Below are positions 1-7,856 of a stretch of DNA of 64,000 nucleotides, piece after piece. Every line of letters starts with the position of its first letter. Positions within the stretch are counted from its first letter, which is position 1. Under the pieces are notes generated by a model, which was not told the origin of the DNA, ran no database searches, and was given only the letters and a program-made list of their open reading frames with translations. Source of the stretch: Gulosibacter hominis (GTDB taxonomy: Bacteria; Actinomycetota; Actinomycetes; Actinomycetales; Microbacteriaceae); the NCBI RefSeq assembly GCF_904842695.1, contig NZ_CAJGWQ010000001.1:248001-312000 (forward strand), read 5' to 3'. The translations under genes and the position numbers were made by a program.

Positions 1-62
1 AGCGCACCGCCGTATCGACCCACCGGAGTGCGAACACCATCGATGATGTATGCCTCGGCCAC
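1..62 (-). CDS. Thiolase (acetyl-CoA acyltransferase), N-terminal fragment
   Basis: Only the first 20 codons lie in the window; the rest runs off the left edge. Reading leftwards from a GTG at 62, the peptide begins MAEAYIIDGVRTPVGRYGGA, which matches the very conserved N-terminus of thiolases (the VRTPVGRYGG stretch). A good ribosome binding site (AAAGGAG) sits just upstream on the same strand, which supports this start. Thiolases condense or cleave acyl-CoA units in fatty-acid degradation, aromatic (beta-ketoadipate) catabolism or acetoacetyl-CoA formation; the fragment does not contain the catalytic cysteines and cannot say which. The family call is firm, the pathway is open. Confidence 0.8.
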   Translation of the reverse strand, partial: MAEAYIIDGVRTPVGRYGGA

Positions 63-185
63 TTGAACTCCTTTGTTGTGAACCATGCCTATTGACACTT
101 TACGCATTTTCGCGCGTAATCCTGACCGCAGCGTCAGTATTGCTTGGTTCAGATGACCGGGTCATTGAGAGGACATGAACGAATA

Positions 186-220
186 GTCCCGCGTGTGGCG
201 CAAGGGCCACCACGCGGGAC
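186..220 (-). terminator. Hairpin terminator downstream of the GlsB-like gene
   Basis: Inverted repeat GTCCCGCGTG / CACGCGGGAC (10 bp), continued inward by TGGC / GCCA with a single-base bulge, and a short loop. It lies 20 bases past the stop codon of the small membrane protein gene. There is no long T run after it, as is common for actinobacterial terminators. Confidence 0.6.
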
Positions 221-240
221 ATTACCGACACGGAGACTCC

Positions 241-510
241 CTAGCGCTTTTGCCGCTTCCCAGCAGCACCGACGAGTGCCATCACGATGACCGCACCGAT
301 CGTCGAGAAAATCCACATGAACGGGTTCCAGAATCCCCAATTCGCATCACCCGGCAGCAGCAGCCCGGCGAGAAACCCGCCGAGTGCAGCACCCAGGATG
401 CCCAGCACAAGCGTGAGCCACCAGGGGTAGCTCTGCTTCATAATTGCCGATGCAATGAGCCCGACGATTATGCCCACGATGATCCACGACAAAAAACCTA
501 GTTCAAACAT
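241..510 (-). CDS. GlsB/YeaQ/YmgE family small membrane protein
   Basis: An 89-residue protein made almost entirely of three hydrophobic segments (about residues 6-24, 32-52 and 64-82), with the Gly-rich first segment and the Gly-Ala-rich LGILGAALGG second helix typical of the transglycosylase-associated (GlsB/YeaQ/YmgE) family. These proteins sit in the cytoplasmic membrane; they are linked to general stress response but have no established enzymatic activity. The start ATG at 510 follows a strong GAGGGAG ribosome binding site 5 bases upstream. It is a single-gene unit between a terminator and an unrelated membrane protein gene on the same strand. Confidence 0.85.
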   Translation of the reverse strand: MFELGFLSWIIVGIIVGLIASAIMKQSYPWWLTLVLGILGAALGGFLAGLLLPGDANWGFWNPFMWIFSTIGAVIVMALVGAAGKRQKR

Positions 511-589
511 CCGTACTCCCTCTCGCTTCTACCTCAGTTTGTAGTCACTATTGTCGTGCACTGCCGCGAGCTAATGCTGAAAGCACGGG

Positions 590-1099
590 TCAATGCCCGC
601 GAGTCTCCGCGATTTCACGCCAGCGGGCGACGTAACGCGGCTGCAGCTGCGAAAACGTGAAACACACACCCACCACCATCACCCAGGTGAAAAACAGGAA
701 CAGTTCCGAGACGGTGATCGCGGGCAGAGCGCTAATTACGAGCCCGCCACAGGCGCTAGCAAACGCATCCCCAACGCTGAGCCTGGTGACTTCTCGCTCA
801 CCGAACATCCTGCTACCGGCAGTCAGCGCGAGCATGATTCGATAGCCGAATGCATAGCCGGCCGCCAATGCCACTGACATCACGACCCAACCCAGCAGCA
901 CCGACACGAAGCCAACCCGCTGCAGCTGAAATTCGAGCATCCCGGTGCCGAAATAAAACAGAAAAAATGACAGCAGCCAGGCGATAAGCGTCACCCAAAA
1001 AATGGGCCGCATAAGTTCGCGGGGTTCGCCACGTACCTCATAGGCACGGATGCGATAGATACCATCATCGCGCCGCTCGCGACGTCGAAAAAGCTTCAC
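590..1099 (-). CDS. Membrane protein of unknown function coupled to trpD
   Basis: A 169-residue protein with a charged N-terminus (about 30 residues, many Arg) and four hydrophobic segments near residues 32-50, 62-82, 84-96 and 118-146. I do not recognise a family. Its GTG start shares one base with the trpD stop (TAGTG), so it is probably translated by ribosomes finishing trpD. Such coupling says the two are co-transcribed, not that this protein takes part in tryptophan synthesis. It ends about 80 bases before the GlsB-like gene. Confidence 0.65.
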   Translation of the reverse strand: MKLFRRRERRDDGIYRIRAYEVRGEPRELMRPIFWVTLIAWLLSFFLFYFGTGMLEFQLQRVGFVSVLLGWVVMSVALAAGYAFGYRIMLALTAGSRMFGEREVTRLSVGDAFASACGGLVISALPAITVSELFLFFTWVMVVGVCFTFSQLQPRYVARWREIAETRGH

Positions 1100-2166
1100 T
1101 AGTTCCCGCTGTAGTTCTGGGTGGCGGCGACGAACCGTTCAAGCTGTGTCAGCGCGCGACCCGACTCAATCGTGTCGCGGGCCACGGCAATCTTTGCGAT
1201 CAATCGATCGCGGATTGGTTCTTCCGCGCTATCGGGGTTGCGAGCCAGATCAAAGGCGACCATGCCGGCAGCGGCGTTCAACAGCACAATGTCCAAAACT
1301 GCGCCCTCAACGTTTCCGGCGAGCGTTTCACGCAATATCTGCGCATTCTCTTCCGGCGTGCCGCCGATCAGTTCTTGCATCCGGTAGGTGCCGAGACCAA
1401 CATCACGTGGATGAATATCGTGTTCGGATACATCCCCTCGGCACACCTCCCAGATGCGCGAGTAGCCCGTGACCGTGAGCTCATCCAGCCCGTCATCGCC
1501 GCGGAAGACCAGCGCCGCCGCACCACGAGTGCGGAATACACCGACAACGAGCGGAATCCCCTCGCGCTTGGCGCAGCCAACGGCACTGGCTTCGGCGCGG
1601 GAGGGGTTAGTGAGTGGGCCCAGATAATTAAAGATGGTCGAAACACCCAGCTGTTTGCGCACCGGTGCCACGTGCCGGAATCCGGGGTGGAAAAGCGGTG
1701 CGGCGAGGAAGGTCATCCCCGTTTCTTCGAACACCTGGCTGAGCTCAGTTGAATTATTGCCGTGACGAGCGCCGAGCGCGGTGAGCACATCGGTCGCGCC
1801 CGACTTAGCCGACGCGGCACCGCCACCGTGTTTAATAACCGGCACACCAGAACCTGCGATCACCATCGCCGACATGGTCGATACGTTCACGGTGCCAACC
1901 ATGTCACCACCGGTGCCAACGATGTCGACCGCCCACGGCGTAATGTCAATCGGCGTCGCATTGGCGAGGATGGCATCGCGAAAACCGACAACCTCTTCTA
2001 CCGTCTCACCCTTGGCACGCAAGGCGATCAGCCAACCGGCCAGCGAAGCATCTGATACTTCACCGGTCATGATCTGTTCCATAGCCCAGGTTGCCTGGGC
2101 TACCGACAGGTCTTCGCCGCGCAGCAGCGATTCGATCATCTCGGGCCAAGTCTGAAGTTGCGTCAT
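1099..2166 (-). CDS. trpD: Anthranilate phosphoribosyltransferase
   Basis: TrpD transfers the phosphoribosyl group of PRPP to anthranilate, the second step of tryptophan synthesis from chorismate. The protein (355 residues from the ATG at 2166) has the family signatures: the PRPP-binding GTGGD loop, the NVST segment just after it, and the K-H-G-G-G-A-A-S-x-K-S-G stretch (usual form KHGNRAxSSxSG). Length is usual for the family. Two in-frame ATGs lie 6 bases apart (2172 and 2166). I chose the second because a TACACT -10 box ends 7 bases before it, which would give a leaderless mRNA starting at that ATG; no ribosome binding site precedes either. It is isolated from other trp genes here and diverges from ctaE, an arrangement I recall from other actinobacteria. 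Confidence 0.92.
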   Translation of the reverse strand: MTQLQTWPEMIESLLRGEDLSVAQATWAMEQIMTGEVSDASLAGWLIALRAKGETVEEVVGFRDAILANATPIDITPWAVDIVGTGGDMVGTVNVSTMSAMVIAGSGVPVIKHGGGAASAKSGATDVLTALGARHGNNSTELSQVFEETGMTFLAAPLFHPGFRHVAPVRKQLGVSTIFNYLGPLTNPSRAEASAVGCAKREGIPLVVGVFRTRGAAALVFRGDDGLDELTVTGYSRIWEVCRGDVSEHDIHPRDVGLGTYRMQELIGGTPEENAQILRETLAGNVEGAVLDIVLLNAAAGMVAFDLARNPDSAEEPIRDRLIAKIAVARDTIESGRALTQLERFVAATQNYSGN

Positions 2167-2173
2167 GGGCATC

Positions 2174-2179
2174 AGTGTA
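2174..2179 (-). promoter_or_regulatory. -10 box of trpD (leaderless candidate)
   Basis: TACACT on the minus strand, followed by 7 bases and the ATG at 2166. No convincing -35 hexamer is visible. The spacing would put the transcript start at or one base from the ATG. Confidence 0.5.
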
Positions 2180-2257
2180 CGCCGCCTTACTAGCCGCTAA
2201 ATGCAGTTGATCAGGCAGAACCTTCACACGGTTTTCTAACGCGAGTCGCGTCGAAAC

Positions 2258-2285
2258 TTGGCCAAACTGAGAAATCGGTCATAAT
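2258..2285 (+). promoter_or_regulatory. Promoter of the ctaE-qcrCAB operon (leaderless candidate)
   Basis: TTGGCC (-35, 2258-2263), 16-base spacer, CATAAT (-10, 2280-2285), then 6 bases to the GTG start of ctaE at 2292. Transcription would begin at the start codon, and no ribosome binding site is present. Confidence 0.65.
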
Positions 2286-2291
2286 GGACAG

Positions 2292-2915
2292 GTGACTTCA
2301 GCAACATCCATTTCAGGCGCTCCGCGCGTCCATCGTCCAAATACCCTTGCGATCGGCACGATCGTCTGGCTCGGCTCGGAAGTTATGTTCTTCGCGGGCC
2401 TATTCGCGATCTACTTCACGCTCCGCGCGATGGCGCCGGAGCAGTTCGTGGCCGGACACGACGTGATGAACATTCCGTTCTCTACGATCAACACGCTCAT
2501 CCTGGTGTCCAGCTCGGTCACCTGCCAGTTCGGCGTTGCTGCCGCCGAACGCGGACAGCGTTTCCGTGAGAATGGTCGTCTCGGGGTAATCGAGTGGTTC
2601 TACATCACCTTTTTCCTCGGTTCGGTATTCGTTGCTGGACAGATTTTTGAGTACGCCACGCTCGTCTCCGAGGGTTACGTATTCAACCTCAACCCCTTCA
2701 CCAGTGCCTTCTATATGACCACCGGCTTCCACGGTCTCCACGTGATCGGCGGTCTGTTCGCGTTCCTGCTCACCATCGTGCGCATGTATGCCGTGCGTCG
2801 GATGGGCCAGCGCGAGGCATCGATGGCGATCGCAGTCTCGTACTACTGGCACTTCGTTGACGTTGTGTGGGTCGGACTGTTCTTCGTCATTTACATCCTT
2901 CCGTTCATTTCTTAG
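2292..2915 (+). CDS. ctaE: Cytochrome c oxidase subunit III
   Basis: Subunit III of the aa3-type terminal oxidase in the cytoplasmic membrane; it stabilises the catalytic subunit I and its proton uptake. The 207-residue protein has five hydrophobic helices and the heme-copper oxidase subunit III features, including the glutamate-containing FYMTTGFHGLHVIGG segment and the WHFVDVVWVGLFF stretch near the C-terminus. The short form with five helices is usual for actinobacteria. The catalytic subunits CtaC and CtaD are not in this window. It heads the operon with qcrC, qcrA and qcrB, as in other actinobacteria where complexes III and IV form one supercomplex. Start is a GTG preceded by a -10 box at leaderless distance. 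Confidence 0.93.
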   Translation: MTSATSISGAPRVHRPNTLAIGTIVWLGSEVMFFAGLFAIYFTLRAMAPEQFVAGHDVMNIPFSTINTLILVSSSVTCQFGVAAAERGQRFRENGRLGVIEWFYITFFLGSVFVAGQIFEYATLVSEGYVFNLNPFTSAFYMTTGFHGLHVIGGLFAFLLTIVRMYAVRRMGQREASMAIAVSYYWHFVDVVWVGLFFVIYILPFIS

Positions 2916-2933
2916 TAGCCAGGAGAGCTCCAC

Positions 2934-3761
2934 ATGTCACTCGTCACTAAGAAGGCTGCGAAGAAGTCACGCAAGCGCAGCCGCCGCACACCGCTCGCCT
3001 CCGCAGCGCTACTCGGCATCGGCCTCCTGGTTGCCGGCAGTGCGTACGCGGCCGTCGACACCGTCACCGCTGCTGAGGGTGACACCGCTGTCCCCCTCGA
3101 CAGCGCCCAGACTATTGCCGCAGGTGAGTCGCTGTTCAACGCCAACTGCGCTACCTGTCACGGCATGAACGCCGTCGGCACCGAGAACGGCCCGAGCCTC
3201 GTCGGTGTTGGCGCGGCGGCAGTCGACTTCCAGGTTGGTACCGGTCGTATGCCGATGCAGATGCACGGTCCGCAGGCTCCGAAGAAGGCTCCGCAGTTTG
3301 ATGAGGTACAGACTCACCAGATGGCTGCCTACGTCGCATCGCTTGCTCCCGGCCCAACTATCCCCAGCCGTCAGTGGTTGACCGAGTCGGAAGCTGACAT
3401 CGCCCACGGCGCCGAAATCTTCCGCATCAACTGCGCCATGTGCCACAACGTTGGCGCCGCCGGTGGTGCGCTCACCGAGGGTAAGTTCGCCCCTGAGCTG
3501 CAAACCGTCGACCCGGTTCACCTCTACGAGGCCATGGTCACCGGCCCCCAGAACATGCCGGTGTTCAACGACGCGAACCTCAGCCCCGAGGACAAGCGCG
3601 ACATCATCGCCTCGATCCGTTGGATGACCGACAACACCTCGTCGATCGGTGGCTACAACCTCGGTGGTATCGGCCCGGTTGCTGAGGGTCTGTTCATCTG
3701 GATCTTTGGTATTGGCGGCGCTGCCGCCGCCGCCATCTGGCTCACCTCGCGCCCCAACTAG
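2934..3761 (+). CDS. qcrC: Cytochrome bc1 complex diheme cytochrome c subunit
   Basis: QcrC passes electrons from the Rieske centre directly to cytochrome oxidase in the actinobacterial bc1-aa3 supercomplex, replacing a soluble cytochrome c. The 275-residue protein has a basic N-terminus, an N-terminal hydrophobic segment (about residues 20-40), two heme c motifs (C72-A-T-C75-H76 and C167-A-M-C170-H171) in two cytochrome c domains facing outwards, and a C-terminal membrane helix (about 249-272). The AGGAGAG binding site upstream fixes the ATG. It starts 18 bases after ctaE. Confidence 0.95.
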   Translation: MSLVTKKAAKKSRKRSRRTPLASAALLGIGLLVAGSAYAAVDTVTAAEGDTAVPLDSAQTIAAGESLFNANCATCHGMNAVGTENGPSLVGVGAAAVDFQVGTGRMPMQMHGPQAPKKAPQFDEVQTHQMAAYVASLAPGPTIPSRQWLTESEADIAHGAEIFRINCAMCHNVGAAGGALTEGKFAPELQTVDPVHLYEAMVTGPQNMPVFNDANLSPEDKRDIIASIRWMTDNTSSIGGYNLGGIGPVAEGLFIWIFGIGGAAAAAIWLTSRPN

Positions 3762-3821
3762 GCAACGCGAACCCATAACTTCTGATTTCTGCTGCACCTC
3801 CTTCTAGAAAGGGAATTCCTC

Positions 3822-4913
3822 ATGGCTCAAGACGAACACGGCGGGGAGCTTCGCACCGCCCATTCGTCGGACCGGTCGGTGAGTTCGGGGGCCGCAATCC
3901 TGGCGGATAGCGAGTTCACGAACCCCGGACTGCCCGACCACCACGAGCGGGTAACCGACACGGACCCCAAGAAAGAAAAGAACGCTGAGCGCGTAATCAC
4001 CGTCCTGTTCTGGGTGTCGCTCGCTTCGGCGCTCTTTGCGACGGTCGCCTACTTCGCTTGGCCGATCGACCGCAACGACATCACCTCGGTACGCGGTAAT
4101 AACTTCTTCCTCGGTCTTGGCATCGCCCTGAGCATGCTGACGCTCGGTATCGGCACCGTTGCCTGGGCGAAGTACCTCATGAAGGACAAGGAGATGGCCG
4201 AGGCGCGGCACCCGATCGCCGGCAGCCCGGCAACTCGCCAGCGGGTCAGCGAAATCTTTGCGCAGGCCGACGAAGAGTCAGGCTTCTCGCGCCGGAAGAT
4301 GCTCCGCAACTCGCTCATCGGTGCGCTCGTGGCACTGCCGCTGCCAGGCATCGTGATGCTGCGTGACTTCTACAACGCCAACAACGAAAAGCCGGTGAAG
4401 CTGCTGCACCAGACCCTCTGGGGCGAGGGCGTGCGCCTCGTGCGTGACCCTTCGGGCACCCCGATCAAGTGGGCAGACGTCACCATCGGTTCGGCCTTCC
4501 ACGTGATTCCGGAGACGCTCATCGAGCTTGAGGAGAACCACGACCCGAACTTCCTCAACGAGAAGGCCAAGGCCGTTGTGCTGCTCATGCGTCTTCCCGA
4601 AGAGCGTTTGAAGATCGATCCGGCCCGCAAAGACTGGTCGTTCAAGGGCATCGTCGCCTACTCGAAGGTCTGCACCCACGTTGGCTGCCCGGTGGCACTC
4701 TACGAGCAGCAGACCCACCACCTGCTGTGCCCTTGCCACCAGTCGCAGTTCGATGTCACCGAGCACTGCAAGGTGATCTTCGGTCCTGCTGGCCGTCCGC
4801 TGCCGCAGCTGCCGATCGCTGTTGACGACGAGGGCTACCTCATCGCCACCAGCGACTTCCACGAACCTGTTGGACCGACCTTCTGGGAGCGTCGTCATGA
4901 CTACAACGTATAG
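3822..4913 (+). CDS. qcrA: Cytochrome bc1 complex Rieske iron-sulfur subunit
   Basis: The Rieske protein takes the first electron from menaquinol in complex III. The 363-residue chain has an N-terminal cytoplasmic tail, three membrane helices (about residues 62-85, 95-118 and 160-180; typical proteobacterial Rieske proteins have one), and a C-terminal 2Fe-2S domain. The cluster motifs are C284-T-H286-V-G-C289 and C303-P-C305-H306: ligands C284, H286, C303 and H306, with C289 and C305 placed for the stabilising disulfide. An AAAGGGA binding site lies upstream of the ATG. Its last 17 bases overlap the start of qcrB. Confidence 0.95.
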   Translation: MAQDEHGGELRTAHSSDRSVSSGAAILADSEFTNPGLPDHHERVTDTDPKKEKNAERVITVLFWVSLASALFATVAYFAWPIDRNDITSVRGNNFFLGLGIALSMLTLGIGTVAWAKYLMKDKEMAEARHPIAGSPATRQRVSEIFAQADEESGFSRRKMLRNSLIGALVALPLPGIVMLRDFYNANNEKPVKLLHQTLWGEGVRLVRDPSGTPIKWADVTIGSAFHVIPETLIELEENHDPNFLNEKAKAVVLLMRLPEERLKIDPARKDWSFKGIVAYSKVCTHVGCPVALYEQQTHHLLCPCHQSQFDVTEHCKVIFGPAGRPLPQLPIAVDDEGYLIATSDFHEPVGPTFWERRHDYNV

Positions 4914-6519
4914 TTCGCCCGTGGCCGAGGGCTCCCGCCTCGCAAAGGCCTCCAACTGGATTGACGAGCGCACCAGCATCTCGGGTGCGGTTAAGGAATT
5001 TGGTCGCAAGATCTTCCCTGACCACTGGTCGTTCATGCTCGGTGAGGTGGCGCTCTACAGCTTCATCGCCATCCTCATCTCGGGTACGTTCCTCACCTTC
5101 TTCTTCGATCCGTCGATGACCCACATGGTTTACGACGGCCAGTATGTGCCGCTCAAGGGTATGGGCATGTCGGCGGCTATGGCCTCGACACTCGACATCT
5201 CGTTCGACGTACGCGGTGGCCTGCTAATGCGTCAGGTGCACCACTGGGCGGCACTGCTGTTCGTTGCCTCCACGATGATGCACATGGCCCGCGTGTTCTT
5301 CACCGGTGCATTCCGCAAGCCCCGCGAGCTCAACTGGATCATCGGTCTCGTGCTGTGGATCATCGCCATGCTCGAGGGCTTCAGCGGTTACTCGCTCCCC
5401 GACGACCTGCTCTCGGGTAACGGTCTGCGCATCGTAGACGGCATGATCAAGGCGATCCCCGGTATCGGTACCTGGATGTCGTTCTGGCTCTTCGGTGGCG
5501 AGTTCCCCGGCGACATGATCGTTGGCCGTCTGTACTCACTGCACATCATGATCCTGCCGGCAGCCCTCATCGCCTTCCTGGCGATGCACCTGCTGCTGAT
5601 GGTCGTGCACAAGCACACCCAGTGGCCGGGTGCCGGCCACACCGAGCAGAACGTGGTCGGTAACCCGGTGCTCCCGGTGTTTGCCGCTAAGGCAACCGGC
5701 TTCCTGTTCATCGTTATCGGCTTTATCTACCTCATCGCCACCTTCTTCCAGATCAACCCGGTTTGGAACTACGGCCCCTACGACCCCTCACCGGTGTCGG
5801 CCGGTACCCAGCCTGACTGGTACATCGGCTTCGGTGACGGTGCGCTGCGTCTCATCCCGCCGGGCTGGGAGGTGCCGCTTGGTAACTACACGCTGAGCTT
5901 CGCCATTCTGGTGCCGTTCTTGATGATGGGCATCTTCGTGATCGGTCTGTTCGTCTACCCCTTCATGGAGTCGTTCATTACCGGTGACAAGCGCGAGCAC
6001 CACCTGCTCGACCGCCCGCGTAACGCTCCTACTCGCACCGCTCTCGGTGCGGCGTGGATCAACTTCTACGCGACCATGTGGGCGGGTGCATCGTCAGACC
6101 TCATCGCCACGCACTTCCACATGGCGATGGAGCACGTGATTCACTTCCTGCAGTTCTGGCTCATCGTTGGTTCGGTGATTGTGTTCATCGTCGCCAAGCG
6201 CTGGTGCCTCGCACTGCAGCGTCGCGACCGCTCGCTGGCATTGCACGGTATTGAGTCGGGTCGTGTGATCCGCCTCCCCCACGGCGAGTTCCAGGAGGTC
6301 GAGGTTCCGCTCGAGCCGCACGACCAGTGGCAGCTTGTTTCGTACGAGTCGTACGCGCCGATCACCGCTCAGCCCGACCCGAAGACCGGTAAGGTTCGCG
6401 CGGGCCAGAAGTTCCGTGCGACCCTGTCGCGCTGGTTCTACAGCGACCGAGTCGAGGCCCCCACTGCAGCCGAGATCGAAGCGGCACACGCAGCACACCA
6501 CGGCGAGATCGAGCGCTAG
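4897..6519 (+). CDS. qcrB: Cytochrome bc1 complex cytochrome b subunit
   Basis: QcrB carries the two b-hemes and both quinone sites of complex III and is the target of the bc1 inhibitors developed against mycobacteria. The 540-residue protein shows the paired heme-ligand histidines in helix II (HHWAALLF...MMH) and helix IV (HIMI...MH, then VVHKH), the PDWY motif near the quinol oxidation site (residues about 307-310), and the long C-terminal extension typical of actinobacterial QcrB. I chose the ATG at 4897 (MTTTYSSPVAEG), which has GGGAG upstream and overlaps the qcrA end by 17 bases; an in-frame upstream start inside qcrA has no support. It is the last gene of the operon and is followed by a clear hairpin. 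Confidence 0.95.
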   Translation: MTTTYSSPVAEGSRLAKASNWIDERTSISGAVKEFGRKIFPDHWSFMLGEVALYSFIAILISGTFLTFFFDPSMTHMVYDGQYVPLKGMGMSAAMASTLDISFDVRGGLLMRQVHHWAALLFVASTMMHMARVFFTGAFRKPRELNWIIGLVLWIIAMLEGFSGYSLPDDLLSGNGLRIVDGMIKAIPGIGTWMSFWLFGGEFPGDMIVGRLYSLHIMILPAALIAFLAMHLLLMVVHKHTQWPGAGHTEQNVVGNPVLPVFAAKATGFLFIVIGFIYLIATFFQINPVWNYGPYDPSPVSAGTQPDWYIGFGDGALRLIPPGWEVPLGNYTLSFAILVPFLMMGIFVIGLFVYPFMESFITGDKREHHLLDRPRNAPTRTALGAAWINFYATMWAGASSDLIATHFHMAMEHVIHFLQFWLIVGSVIVFIVAKRWCLALQRRDRSLALHGIESGRVIRLPHGEFQEVEVPLEPHDQWQLVSYESYAPITAQPDPKTGKVRAGQKFRATLSRWFYSDRVEAPTAAEIEAAHAAHHGEIER

Positions 6520-6537
6520 TTCGACGCACCTTCGCTG

Positions 6538-6577
6538 GCGGGCGGGATGTTCTTCGGAATGTCCCGCCCGCAGGCGT
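6538..6577 (+). terminator. Terminator of ctaE-qcrCAB
   Basis: Ten-base perfect stem GCGGGCGGGA / TCCCGCCCGC (6538-6547 and 6562-6571) with a 14-base loop, placed just after the qcrB stop. Only a short T stretch follows. Confidence 0.75.
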
Positions 6578-6589
6578 TTCCGCGTGTCG

Positions 6590-6598
6590 CCCCCCCCC
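6590..6598 (+). repeat. Poly-C tract (C9) upstream of tRNA-Val
   Basis: Nine consecutive C residues between the qcrB terminator and the tRNA-Val gene. Such tracts are prone to slippage. A possible -10 (TAAGGT, 6621-6626) lies 22 bases downstream. Confidence 0.7.
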
Positions 6599-6641
6599 GA
6601 TTCGCTCTTTGCGCGTCGGGTAAGGTATTGTTCTCGACAGC

Positions 6642-6717
6642 GGATCTGTAGCTCAGTTGGTAGAGCGCCACGTTTACACCGTGGATGTCGTCGGTTCGAG
6701 CCCGGCCGGATCCACCA
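6642..6717 (+). tRNA. tRNA-Val (anticodon TAC)
   Basis: A 76-base cloverleaf with encoded CCA. The acceptor stem pairs GGATCTG with CGGATCC (one T-G wobble), the D arm is GCTC/GAGC, the anticodon stem is CCACG/CGTGG with loop TTTACAC (anticodon TAC at 6675-6677), and the T arm is GTCGG/CCGGC around TTCGAGC. A TAAGGT -10-like box lies about 15 bases upstream. Confidence 0.96.
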
Positions 6718-6897
6718 TTTCGTGTCTGGGATGCTTCGCAGTTTCGTTTGCTGCCGAGCATCACATGTCTGACTCCCCGACTCTCGGCGTTCGAAATTTT
6801 TCTCAATTCACCCAAGAGCATGCGGTATTCAGTCTGCCTTGAACGTCACTGTGGTCAGCTAGTCGGCAACTACACTTGCACCCGAGGAAACGGCATC

Positions 6898-7323
6898 GTG
6901 AGTTCTTCGTCATCGCCCTACAGCAACGGGCAACCTTCTGACGGCGAGACGCACACTACTCCCCCGGTTTCAGGAGCAAACAATGGGCAGCACCAGCAAG
7001 CTCCCGGCAGCGCAGACGGCGTCTGGACCAGCGGTGGTGCGCAGTGGCAGTCCGAAGGCGCGCAATCGCCATACGCATCCAGCAATGCATCCACACCGGG
7101 ACAGCAGCCACCCCAATACCAGCAACCGTACGGTTCGCCCATCGGCCCGACGATGTATCCCCAAGAGAATCCCTATCGGATTCAACCTCCGGCAGCGGGT
7201 AACGAAACCTGTCTCGGTTGCGGCTCGATGGGATGCCTCTTCGGCGTGATCTTGCTCTCGTGCGTGATCCTGATCTTTGTGATGATCTGGATCCTCGGTG
7301 GCGCTATGTGGGCAATCCGATAG
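6898..7323 (+). CDS. Gln/Pro/Ser-rich single-span membrane protein
   Basis: I do not recognise this 141-residue protein. About 100 residues at the N-terminus are low in complexity (Ser, Gln, Pro, Gly, Tyr, Asn) and probably disordered. They are followed by C-L-G-C-G-S-M-G-C directly before one hydrophobic helix (about residues 115-138) and a short tail. The cysteine cluster at the membrane edge could bind metal or be acylated (inference). I chose the GTG at 6898 because GAGGAAA lies 6 bases upstream; the reading frame extends back through the tRNA gene, which cannot be coding. The general build resembles the DUF4870 protein at 55404. Confidence 0.7.
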   Translation: MSSSSSPYSNGQPSDGETHTTPPVSGANNGQHQQAPGSADGVWTSGGAQWQSEGAQSPYASSNASTPGQQPPQYQQPYGSPIGPTMYPQENPYRIQPPAAGNETCLGCGSMGCLFGVILLSCVILIFVMIWILGGAMWAIR

Positions 7324-7334
7324 GCCTGAGCGAG

Positions 7335-7805
7335 CTACTCCGACATAGTTCCGCAGGGAAGTTCAATGTCGATTGTGGCCGTGACCGCATAGTCGGTTCC
7401 CGAGACCACCTTCCCCGAGACACGGAGTCCGTCCTCGTCAAGTTCAATCTTGGTCGCTTGCGTCTCGTCGCCGTACCAAGCCTGGTTCTCTTCGATCAGC
7501 AAAAGCAGTGTGCGTTTCCCCGGCCCACCGTGGCCTGCTGTCAAGCTGGGGTACTGCTCGCTTTTCTGCGGTGAACTCGCCAATAGCCACGGTTCATCCG
7601 TACTGAAATTACAGCGCACCGACCAGCCGCTGGGTGGCGCATAGCTTTCTCCGTTTACACGGACGTGACCGCTGGTCACCGTTGCGGGAATCGCAGGCTG
7701 CGTAGCGTCACCAGCCGGGACGTTCGCGTTCTCCGCGCATCCCGTCAAGAGTGCGGCCAAGGTGACCAGCGAAACGGCGGCACAACGGGATTTGACTCGC
7801 ATCAT
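7335..7805 (-). CDS. Putative lipoprotein
   Basis: A protein of about 156 residues with a lipoprotein signal: basic start (MMRVKSRC), hydrophobic core and the lipobox LLTGC, so the mature protein should be attached to the outer face of the membrane through that cysteine. The mature part shows no motif I know. It has two more cysteines, in VRCNF and in the C-terminal LPCG. The in-frame ATGs at 7805 and 7802 follow AGAAAG; an upstream start at 7835 would put an extra basic stretch before the signal and seems less likely. It converges with the preceding gene, with their ends 11 bases apart. Confidence 0.65.
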   Translation of the reverse strand: MMRVKSRCAAVSLVTLAALLTGCAENANVPAGDATQPAIPATVTSGHVRVNGESYAPPSGWSVRCNFSTDEPWLLASSPQKSEQYPSLTAGHGGPGKRTLLLLIEENQAWYGDETQATKIELDEDGLRVSGKVVSGTDYAVTATIDIELPCGTMSE

Positions 7806-7856
7806 TCGGCTTCTTTCTCGTGTCACAGGCCGCAACGCTACAGCGGCAATCGCAGT

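Noticed and set aside
3009-3797. Long minus-strand open frame opposite qcrC
   Set aside because: Antisense shadow; qcrC has two heme motifs, membrane helices and a binding site.
4822-4896. Upstream extension of qcrB inside qcrA
   Set aside because: These codons are the out-of-frame reading of the Rieske C-terminus; the ATG at 4897 has a binding site and fits the family.
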